Shown piece by piece: positions 57,359 to 64,000 of a stretch of DNA of 64,000 nucleotides. Positions within the stretch are counted from its first letter, which is position 1. Every line of letters starts with the position of its first letter. Both the position numbers and the translations under genes were made by a program. This DNA is from CAWDJT01 sp963828705 (GTDB lineage Bacteria > Desulfobacterota > Syntrophobacteria > Syntrophobacterales > Syntrophobacteraceae): NCBI GenBank assembly GCA_963828705.1, contig CAWHGA010000034.1:1-64000 (forward strand). Direction: 5' to 3'. The notes under the pieces were generated by a model. The model was not told the DNA's origin. It worked only from the letters and a program-made list of their open reading frames with translations, and made no database searches.

Positions 57359-57484
57359 TTCACCGCAGAGTGCGCAGAGATCGCGGAGGATACTGAAAAC
57401 ATGAGGAAATCGTCCACTCCCGAGGGTTCGTGCCCTTCTGCGGACAGAAAATCCTCCTGCGTCATCAGCGTCCTCTGCGGTGAA
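57359..57484. repeat. Inverted-repeat element (TTCACCGCAGAG ends)
   Basis: Perfect 12-bp inverted ends TTCACCGCAGAG and CTCTGCGGTGAA enclose about 102 non-coding bases; the phrase CACCGCAGAGTGCGCAGAG is a common dispersed repeat in environmental bacteria. Confidence 0.55.
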
Positions 57485-57503
57485 TCAATGGTCAGCTGAA
57501 CGG

Positions 57504-57875
57504 TTACTTCATCTGAGCTGAACTCAAGATAGCGGCCACCTTCTCTTCCAGTTCATCAATCTCAATGGGTTTCACACAGTATTCCTCGGCTCCGAGTCCT
57601 ACGCTCGCCCTGGCGGACTCCAAGGTAGGGTAACCGGTGAGAATCATCACATGTATATTGGGATCGATCTTTTTCAGTTCCTCCAGGACTTCTATCCCGC
57701 TGCTTCTTTTTAATTTGAGGTCGAGTATGGCCAGGTCGATCGGATGGGACCTGGCATGTTCAATGGCTTCCTCTTCTTCGGTGAAAGCAAGAACCCTGTG
57801 TCCCCCTGACTCCAGGATTTTCTTGAGCATGGTCACCACATCTTGCACATCATCCAATACTAGAATGTTCGCCAT
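57504..57875 (-). CDS. Single-domain response regulator
   Basis: Intact 123-residue receiver. Acidic site ILVLDDVQDV, phospho-Asp in LAILDLKLKRSSGIEV, Thr in VMILTGYPTLESA and Lys in YCVKPIEIDEL all present. No output domain. It lies just before a small membrane protein and a TauE/SafE permease on the same strand, but 62 bases downstream of them, so it may be the last gene of their transcript. Partner kinase not in the window. Confidence 0.9.
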   Translation of the reverse strand: MANILVLDDVQDVVTMLKKILESGGHRVLAFTEEEEAIEHARSHPIDLAILDLKLKRSSGIEVLEELKKIDPNIHVMILTGYPTLESARASVGLGAEEYCVKPIEIDELEEKVAAILSSAQMK

Positions 57876-57937
57876 CGTTGAGGATCCTTACGCTATGCTG
57901 AAAGGAATCCCGGGGGAGAGGACTCCGGGGCTTCAGG

Positions 57938-58459
57938 TCAGGAGGGTGATTGCACTCGATGCATGGAGGAAAGGAAGCTACCGAGATTTTTCATGAGAAT
58001 TCGAGCCAGCACATAGCAAAGCAAAAAAGTGGTGAAGTAGCCTGTAGAAGGCCATATCAGAGAAATCGGGTAGATGAACTCAAATTGCACCCCCAGGAAC
58101 CGGCTCTGCATCCACGCCAGAGCAATCGGTACCGGCCACAAGAGTGCCGCTGAATGGGCGGTCATGTTGAAGAAGTAGCGGCCGAAAACTTCGTTTGCCT
58201 GATTATTGCAAGCCCTGTAGGCCTGTTTGTCATTTGTTTCGAGCGCGGCCATGGAGATCCGGTGTTTGTCTTCCAGTTCCTTTTCCAATGCCGCATTGTG
58301 TTTCTGGTTGTAACGAAGCACTAGGGAAATGGTCAGCTTACCCAGGAGCACTGTGGCCAGAGCGAGCATCAAAGTGCCGAGAAAATAGTCGAAAATGACG
58401 TTGCCGGTAATCCGGTAAAGCGAAATCAGCAATGGGTCCAAAACCAGCGGCAAGTTCAT
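57938..58459 (-). CDS. Small membrane protein, possibly EMC3/TMCO1-like
   Basis: Intact 173-residue protein with about three membrane helices: residues 15-45 (IFDYFLGTLMLALATVLLGK), about 95-118 (AALLWPVPIALAWMQ) and 130-160 (LIWPSTGYFTTFLLCYVLA), with a charged amphipathic helix between the first two (KHNAALEKELEDKHRISMAA). This layout of one helix, a cytoplasmic coiled coil and two helices recalls the EMC3/TMCO1/DUF106 insertase-like family, but I cannot confirm it by eye. Its neighbours (TauE/SafE permease upstream, receiver downstream) suggest a role with anion export or signalling. Confidence 0.6.
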   Translation of the reverse strand: MNLPLVLDPLLISLYRITGNVIFDYFLGTLMLALATVLLGKLTISLVLRYNQKHNAALEKELEDKHRISMAALETNDKQAYRACNNQANEVFGRYFFNMTAHSAALLWPVPIALAWMQSRFLGVQFEFIYPISLIWPSTGYFTTFLLCYVLARILMKNLGSFLSSMHRVQSPS

Positions 58460-58640
58460 GGCGAGATCCTCAAGTCCTCAAGGGCGGTCTACTATCTCTC
58501 CTCCCTTTGCCTCCTCACCACAGCATGTGCTGCTGGATGAGGAGGTGTGGGCAGGAGGAGCACCTGACAAAAGGCTGAAGCGCCCAGGGGCCTCCTGGGG
58601 CGACAGGGCGACCTTTTCGGGAGCAGTCAACAACCTGCGA

Positions 58641-59801
58641 TCACATGGGCACCCAGGCTTTTCCGAGGAAGCCCTTGGTGACATAACCGAGCCCCACATA
58701 GAGTGCCAGGACAATGAAGAGCCGTTTCAGCCAAACTTCGGGGATGTACTTGGAAGTACGGGGGCCAACTATGGAACCAATAAAAATCCCGATGAGTTCC
58801 GCCCCGATGAGAGCCCAGCCCACCACCACCCCCTTGCCGACCATATAGGTGGAAATGCTGGTGATCATCCCGATCAGGACAGCAAACGCCGAAGTTCCTG
58901 CTGCGATGTACATGGGTAAGCCCGCCACACTGGTGAGGTAAGGCACCATCAGGAACCCACCGCCGACACCGATAAAAGAAGAGATGGCAGCAATGATAAA
59001 CCCACCCAGGATTGCCACCAGCGGACTGAATTTGAATTCCACCCCAAAAAAGGTGAACCTGATCTGGTTTAGAGCGAAGTGACTGACCTTGACGCCCATC
59101 GCTGCCATTTCTTCAGCGGTTTTCTTCTCCTTGATGCTTTGTTCAAAGGCTTGAGCCGCAGCTTTTGCCTGTTGCTTACGACTCTGACCGCGGGGACTGG
59201 TTTCATAGAAGAGGAAGCCACCAACGATAAAAACCACCAGGCCAAAATATCCCTGATACTGGCTCAAAGAGATTTTTCCCGCAGTCAGCCAGGGAATCAG
59301 CGAGGCACCCATAAGAGAACCTATTCCCAGGGCGATGCCCAGGGGAAGCACCAGACGCTTCATGCGGTAGTAATTCACGCTGGAAATAACGGCACTCAGC
59401 CCCACCAGCCACTGGTTGGAAACCCGGATGCTGTCGGTGATCATTTTGTTGAGGGTCGGAGAAGTGTCTTTGAAGGACTTGGCATATTCGCCCAAGCCAA
59501 ATACGGTGATGTGACCAACCCCTGCCATGATCCCGCCAAAGGCCCCTACGGTGGAAAAGATCCATCCAACCCAGAGTCCCCAGAAAAGTCCGGCAATCAG
59601 ATTGGGACTTGGCGCACCAGGGATACCCAGATAACCCTTGGCGGCGCCGGGATCGATTTGGCCTTTTCCCGTACCCTGCGGTGCTGCTACAATGGCCTCT
59701 TCCAGAGTACCGGCTGTGGCTGTTGCAGCGATCATGGTCACGGAAAAGGCCATCAGACCAAAAACAACTAGAAACGCCATAACAATCGTTCGATGTCTCA
59801 T
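58641..59801 (-). CDS. TauE/SafE-family sulfite/sulfonate permease
   Basis: Intact 386-residue membrane protein of the TauE/SafE (DUF81) family, exporters of sulfite, sulfonates or related anions. A hydrophobic leader (ALLVVFGLMAFSVTMIAATA-like, residues 8-30) precedes LIAGLFWGLWVGWIFSTVGA and the family block IAAISSFIGVGGGFLMVPYL, repeated in half-form at the N-terminus (GAFGGIMAGVGHITVFGLG). A long charged cytoplasmic loop (about 210-245, rich in Lys/Gln/Ala) is an insertion. In a sulfate reducer, sulfite or taurine-derived sulfur export is a reasonable guess. Followed by a small membrane protein gene on the same strand. Confidence 0.85.
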   Translation of the reverse strand: MRHRTIVMAFLVVFGLMAFSVTMIAATATAGTLEEAIVAAPQGTGKGQIDPGAAKGYLGIPGAPSPNLIAGLFWGLWVGWIFSTVGAFGGIMAGVGHITVFGLGEYAKSFKDTSPTLNKMITDSIRVSNQWLVGLSAVISSVNYYRMKRLVLPLGIALGIGSLMGASLIPWLTAGKISLSQYQGYFGLVVFIVGGFLFYETSPRGQSRKQQAKAAAQAFEQSIKEKKTAEEMAAMGVKVSHFALNQIRFTFFGVEFKFSPLVAILGGFIIAAISSFIGVGGGFLMVPYLTSVAGLPMYIAAGTSAFAVLIGMITSISTYMVGKGVVVGWALIGAELIGIFIGSIVGPRTSKYIPEVWLKRLFIVLALYVGLGYVTKGFLGKAWVPM

Positions 59802-60484
59802 ACACTCCTCTCAATTCTCCAAATGAATTTTTCGTTGATCGTATGCAAAGAAAGGCTTTCCAACCTCGAGCGCAATCCTGCAGGAGAGCAATCCTTATGC
59901 CAGCATTCAGGTCGCGCGTTTTCGAGGCTCTAACGCAGGGGAATGGTTCCGTGGACGGTTTTCATAAACCGTGTGTGACCTCCTCATCCTCCTACGAATA
60001 GAGGAAGAAATAAGAGTGACGGCGCGATGTCGAAATAGGCTACCCGGACATGCACTGCCGGGCGTGTATCTGCAAGGATCCCTTGTCACGTTTTTCTAGC
60101 GTATAGATTTTTTATTATTTAAATCGAATAGTTATCAGTATGAATCAATTCTATTGCAGTGCATCAAAAGTATTGCATCTCTTGGATGATTTCTGGAAGG
60201 CAAGCGATCAAGATGCACAGCCCGGGATGATTGGACAAAACAGGGATTGGCTTGAACCTATGTCGAGCGATCAGGTATTGGTAGCGCCGCCGTCAGCGGC
60301 GGAGAGGAGAAGGGAGTTCGTGCACTCAATCCCTTCAGACGCCGCCGTGGAAGGCGGCGCTACCAGGCATGAGCGCACCCTGCTGAGCCATCTGGTATGA
60401 AAATTGCCCTTATTCGATTTGGCGAAAAGCAGATTAGCCTAAAAATGCCCTGGGTATTCTTTTGCACAATATGGGAGGAAGAGA
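59802..60484. other. Divergent intergenic region
   Basis: Lies between the oppositely transcribed permease and molybdoenzyme genes, so it must hold both promoters. I see a weak hairpin (ACGGTTT/AAACCGT, about 59954-59971), an AT-rich stretch at 60100-60135 and the inverted-repeat element at 60280-60364. The 86-codon plus-strand frame at 60140-60400 runs through that element and is not a gene. Confidence 0.5.
60280..60364. repeat. 85-bp inverted-repeat element (GGTAGCGCCGCC ends)
   Basis: Perfect 12-bp ends GGTAGCGCCGCC and GGCGGCGCTACC enclose two smaller GC-rich hairpins (GCCGCCGTCAGCGGCGG; CCGCCGTGGAAGGCGG). Typical REP/MITE-like structure without coding capacity. Confidence 0.65.
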
Positions 60485-62573
60485 ATGCAGAATAGCGATG
60501 TGTTTAGCTTGTGTTTTATGTGTTCAGTGCGCTGCCCTATTCGAGTCGTCGTGGAGAATGGTCTGGTCACCTGGATTGAAGGCAATCCGCATGTGCCGGG
60601 CATGGAAGGCAGTCTTTGTCCGCGGGGCGCAGCGGGAATCGCCCTGTTGAACGACTCGGAACGGCTTCAGTCGCCGATGATCCGTACTGGGCCTCGTGGA
60701 TCCGGCAAGTGGAGGAAGGCGTCCTGGGAAGAGGCGCTCAATCTGGTTGGCGATCGACTGAAGGAGACCATTGAAAAGCACGGCGGTCACAGTGTCGTGT
60801 TTGGCGAGCGAACCAACCTGAGCACTCACGTGAGCAAGACTTTTGTCAAGGCCATCAAGTCTCCCAATCACTTCACCCATGATGCTTTGTGCAAAGGGTC
60901 CGTGAATACCGCCTGTCGTTCGCTCTTCGGCTGCACTGATGCTCAAATGGCCATGGATTATAAGAACACCAAGCACATCGTGCTGTACGGCCGCAATTTC
61001 TTTGAGGCCATTGAAGTAAAGGCCGTGAATGCATTGAGTGACGCTTTGGATCAAGGTGCCAAACTGACTTACATTGATCCCCGCGTAACGATCACCGCAA
61101 CCAAAGCGCACCGATACTGGATGATCCGCCCGGGAACGGATTTGGCGCTCAACTATGCCCTCATCCACACCATTCTCAAGGAAGGACTCTACGACGCCCA
61201 CTATGTCGATCGCTGGGTGTTGGGTCTGCATGAGCTGAGCGAATTTGTCCGGCCATACACTCCCCAGTGGGCGGAAAAGGAGACTGGCATCCGGGCCGAG
61301 GAAATCGTGGCTCTGGCTCGGGAAGTCAGTGCTGACAAACCTTCGGTCATTTTTCATTTTGGTTATCGGGGTGCCAATCACACCAACGAGATCTATCTGC
61401 GTCGCTCCATCATGATCCTCAATGCGCTCATGGGAAGCATTGAAGTCAAGGGCGGCTTCTTCTTTAAGAAAGGGCCCGGGGAGGTAGGCGCCAAGCCTGC
61501 ACGCAAACTCACCGAACATGAGTTCCCCAAGATTGAGGTGGCTCGCTTCGACAAGGTGGGAACGCCTGAATTCCCATTGCCCGATCCCGACCACGGCGTC
61601 GCCCAGATGCTTCCTTCCGCCATCATCAACGAAGATCCGTATCCCATCAAAGCTCTGATCGCCTATCGGTTTGATCCGCTCATGTCCATTCCGGACACCA
61701 ACCAAACCCGGACCGCCCTGGACAAACTGGATTTCATCGTCAGCATAGACATCAACTACAGTGGCATCGCCTGGTATTCCGACGTGATCCTGCCCGAATC
61801 CATCTACCTGGAAAGAACCGATTGCATTCAGCAGGCCAATGGTCTCAAGCCTCAGATGTTCTTGCGGCGTCAGGCGATCCCCCCGCGCTATGACACGCGT
61901 CCCGGGGCGATCATCCTCAAGCAGATCGGTGAGCGCCTCGGCATTGGCCAGTACTTCCCTTATGAAACCATGGAGGATTTGGTCCAATGGCAACTGGAAG
62001 GAACTGGATTTGATCTCGATAGTTTTCGGGCCAAGGGTTTTGTCGCCTATACCGACAAACAGATTTTCTGGGATCGCCAGGATGGCCTCAAGTTCAAAAC
62101 GCCATCAGGTAAGATTGAATTGGTCTCCTCGCTTCTGGACAAGGCGGGATACCCATCTTTTCCTGTTTATGAATCGATGCCGACTCCTGCGCCGGGGGAG
62201 TTTCGCTTGACGACCGGTCGATGTGCTCTCCACACTCATGTGTCCACGCAAAATAATCCTTACCTGAACGAGATCGTCGCCGAGAATGTTCTCTGGATCA
62301 ACTCGCAGGAGGCCGCGAAACTTGGCATCCAGGATGGGAGTTGGGTTGAAGTTTCTTCCGCGTGCGGCTCCGGGCAGGATCAAAGCTTTTGTGACCGACC
62401 TCATTCATCCTGAAACGGTGTTCATGCTCCATGGATTCGGCCATGAAGCTCAACTTGCCACGCGATCATTCCATAAGGGAGTATCGGACGCCGTGCTGCA
62501 AGAGAATGTTTCCGACACCACCGGCGGGAGCCCCGCGCTGCATCACACCTTGGTCAAGGTCAAACGAGCTTGA
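60485..62573 (+). CDS. Molybdopterin oxidoreductase, PsrA/PhsA-like (one frameshift)
   Basis: Catalytic subunit of a DMSO-reductase-family enzyme, about 695 residues. ATG 60485 follows GGGAGGAAG. The [4Fe-4S] site is CFMCSVRCPIRVV with the fourth Cys in GSLCPRGAAG. The Mo ligand is likely the Cys in HDALCKGSVNTACRSLFG, as in polysulfide/thiosulfate reductases (PsrA/PhsA). Further blocks: IVLYGRNFFEAI, LTYIDPRVTITATKAHRYW, IRPGTDLALNYALIH, ILPESIYLERTDC. There is no Tat leader, so unlike PsrA it should be cytoplasmic. One frame change near 62370 leads to a C-terminus HGFGHEAQLATRSFHKGVSD. The Fe-S partner starts 30 bases later. Arsenate or other oxyanion use cannot be excluded. Confidence 0.85.
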
Positions 62574-62603
62574 TTTGAATCCAACGTCATTGGGAGATCA
62601 TCC

Positions 62604-63107
62604 ATGAGCGACTACTACCTGTTCCAGGACAGCAAGAGATGCATTGGCTGTCATAGTTGTGAAGTGGCCTGCAAAAGCAACAAGAACCTTCCGGTAGGCC
62701 CCAAACTCTGTCAGATCATCACCACTGGCCCGAGGTTTGTGGGGAACCTGCCCCGCGCCGCTCACACTTTCATGCCCTGTTTCCATTGCGAGAATCCCTG
62801 GTGTGTGGCGGCCTGTCCTACCGGGGCCATGCAAAAGAGGGCGCAGGACGGGATTGTCTTTGTCGACGAAAGTCTGTGCGTCGGCTGCAAGACCTGCATG
62901 TCCGCCTGCCCGTGGGGAGCGCCCCAGTGGAATCCCCAGAAGGGCAAGGTGGTCAAATGCGACTATTGCATGGATCGTGTCGACTCCGGGCTTAAACCTG
63001 CCTGCGCCACTATATGCACAACCCACTGCATCCACTTCGGAAAAGCCGACGAGGTGCCGCCGGTGCGGCGCGAGCGTTACGCCAAGGCCATGTCGGCTCT
63101 GGAATGA
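62604..63107 (+). CDS. Four-cluster ferredoxin-like electron-transfer subunit (PsrB/DmsB type)
   Basis: Intact 167-residue Fe-S protein with the sixteen-Cys pattern of DmsB/PsrB/HycB-type subunits: CIGCHSCEVACKSN, CFHCENPWCVAACPTG, CVGCKTCMSACPWG and CDYCMDRVDSGLKPACATIC. It carries electrons to or from the molybdoenzyme encoded 30 bases upstream. No signal peptide, in keeping with the cytoplasmic catalytic subunit. No membrane anchor gene (PsrC/DmsC type) follows; instead a GltD-like flavoprotein does, suggesting a soluble NAD(P)H-linked complex. Start ATG 62604 is preceded by TGGGAG. Confidence 0.92.
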   Translation: MSDYYLFQDSKRCIGCHSCEVACKSNKNLPVGPKLCQIITTGPRFVGNLPRAAHTFMPCFHCENPWCVAACPTGAMQKRAQDGIVFVDESLCVGCKTCMSACPWGAPQWNPQKGKVVKCDYCMDRVDSGLKPACATICTTHCIHFGKADEVPPVRRERYAKAMSALE

Positions 63108-63137
63108 TGTGACAGTGAGCGGTGAACTGTGGCGTAG

Positions 63138-63164
63138 GATGGGTGCCGCGGAGCGGAACCCATC
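63138..63164. repeat. Short palindromic repeat (GATGGGT / ACCCATC)
   Basis: GATGGGT and ACCCATC arms around GCCGCGGAGCGGA: a common REP-type unit (GGATGGGTGCCGCGGAGCGG wording), located between the Fe-S gene and the GltD-like gene. Confidence 0.55.
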
Positions 63165-63225
63165 AGCATGTTCGCGTGGAAACGAAGGATTTCACCCTTA
63201 ACGGGTACAACAAGGGACCTGATCT

Positions 63226-64000
63226 ATGGCGAGCCCGATCTGTGAGGTTACCAACACCATCAAGAAACTCTCTGATATCCTTTCCTCGGGGCGTTCGATG
63301 CACCCTCGATGCCGACAACGGGCGGAGGAGTTGTTGGAACTCCTGGAGGATGTCAGTTGGGGAAGAGGTGGTCCAGAACATTACCATGCCATGAAAAACC
63401 TATCCAAACTTCTGGTGGAAGAAGGGCTGGACAGTGTGTGCATTGAAACGGGTCAAATGATCCTGTCCGCCTTGAGCCAAAACAGCGAAGTCTTTACCAG
63501 CCATATAGAAACCCATATTTGCCCAAGCGGGGAATGTGTCAAGCTGGCGCCCGCACCCTGCCAGATCGCCTGCCCGGCGGGCATTGATGTGCCCAGCTAT
63601 GTCACCCTCATTGGCATGGGCCGTGACGCCGAGGCCATCGAGCTTATCCGTGAGGACAACCCTTTCCCGTGGGTATGCGGCCTGGTGTGCACCAATCCCT
63701 GCGAGTTCATGTGCGTACGGGGCCGCATGGACACACCCATATCGATCAAGTATCTCAAAGGGTTTGCGGCCGAAAAGGCCATGTCGGAAAGGCGCTATGT
63801 GAATCCGGAGAAAGCTCCGGATAACGGCCATAAAGTCTGCATTGTGGGGGCCGGACCCGCGGGCATGACGGCCGCTTACTACCTGGCCATGAAGGGCTAC
63901 CGGGTTACCATCATTGAAGCGCTTGCCGTTCCGGGAGGCATGATGATGGTGGGAATTCCCCGCTACCGGCTGCCGCGCGAGGTCATTGACCGGGAAGTGG
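63226..64000 (+). CDS. GltD/NfnB-like NAD(P)H oxidoreductase (partial at right edge)
   Basis: Starts at ATG 63226 (AAGGGA upstream) and stays open to the right edge, at least 258 residues. Residues 1-95 are helical and include HPRCRQRAEELLELLEDVSW. Then the GltD-type N-terminal Fe-S domain: CQIACPAGIDVPSYVTLIGM, CGLVCTNPCEFMCVRGRMD, and the first FAD motif VCIVGAGPAGMTAAYYLAMK with GGMMMVGIPRYRLPREVID. This resembles the inserted module of the HdrA at 26190-30635. As third gene behind the molybdoenzyme and its Fe-S partner, it probably links that enzyme to NAD(P)H. The C-terminus is outside the window. Confidence 0.85.
   Translation, partial: MASPICEVTNTIKKLSDILSSGRSMHPRCRQRAEELLELLEDVSWGRGGPEHYHAMKNLSKLLVEEGLDSVCIETGQMILSALSQNSEVFTSHIETHICPSGECVKLAPAPCQIACPAGIDVPSYVTLIGMGRDAEAIELIREDNPFPWVCGLVCTNPCEFMCVRGRMDTPISIKYLKGFAAEKAMSERRYVNPEKAPDNGHKVCIVGAGPAGMTAAYYLAMKGYRVTIIEALAVPGGMMMVGIPRYRLPREVIDREV

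Noticed and set aside
60451..60466. Sigma-54-like TGGGTATTCTTTTGCA before the molybdoenzyme gene
   Set aside because: GG-N10-GC spacing fits, but transcription would start at about 60476, inside the ribosome-binding site, and the -24 box lacks CAC.
60524..61993. 489-codon minus-strand open frame
   Set aside because: Antisense shadow of the molybdoenzyme gene, whose motifs are unambiguous.

Overview
The window looks like the chromosome of a strictly anaerobic, sulfate-reducing or syntrophic deltaproteobacterium (Desulfobacterota, Syntrophobacter-like). This is an inference from gene content: a heterodisulfide-reductase-type HdrA/MvhD cluster joined to methylenetetrahydrofolate reductases, an apparent selenocysteine codon in MvhD, a polysulfide/thiosulfate-reductase-type molybdoenzyme with its Fe-S partner, sigma-54 signalling, and many DUF/ACT/H-protein families common in that group. 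No tRNA, rRNA or CRISPR array was recognised.

Layout. 0-2 kb: end of a receiver domain, a DUF3795/DUF3786 protein and a YbaK-type deacylase. 2-8 kb: L,D-transpeptidase, rhodanese, then a lipopolysaccharide-core cluster (kinase, two GT4 glycosyltransferases, a tandem-kinase gene). 8-14.5 kb: a tripartite MacAB-NodT efflux operon with its TetR regulator and a palindromic operator. 14.8-22 kb: a spermidine-synthase/transporter fusion, a permease remnant, and an AmmeMemoRadiSam pair. 22.5-32.3 kb: ACT protein, receiver, metF-metV-mvhD-hdrA-metF2 and a second receiver, probably one carbon/electron-transfer locus. 33-39 kb: a sigma-54 two-component pair with archaemetzincin and a GcvH-like protein behind a good sigma-54 promoter. 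39-45 kb: a mutagenesis cassette lexA-imuB-(four-helix-bundle gene)-dnaE2. 45-57 kb: more AT-rich accessory DNA with a lytic transglycosylase, DEAD helicase, methyltransferase-like protein, SDR, a large inverse autotransporter with a repeat-rich passenger, a truncated AlkD and a membrane protein ending in an attC-like site. 57.5-64 kb: receiver, small membrane protein, TauE/SafE permease, and the molybdoenzyme/Fe-S/GltD-like operon that runs off the right edge.

About twenty genes between 2 and 46 kb (and one at 62.4 kb) carry single-base frameshifts while keeping family motifs intact on both sides of each break and almost no independent stop codons. I read this mainly as sequencing or assembly indels, not gene decay, and give such genes their full reconstructed span. 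Several small inverted-repeat elements are scattered between genes, and two copies of a four-helix-bundle element with purine/pyrimidine-rich flanks border, and seem to reshape, neighbouring genes.

The most interesting points are the UGA codon in MvhD, the very long HdrA with an inserted GltD-like NAD(P)H module, and the four-helix-bundle element built into the imuB-dnaE2 operon.
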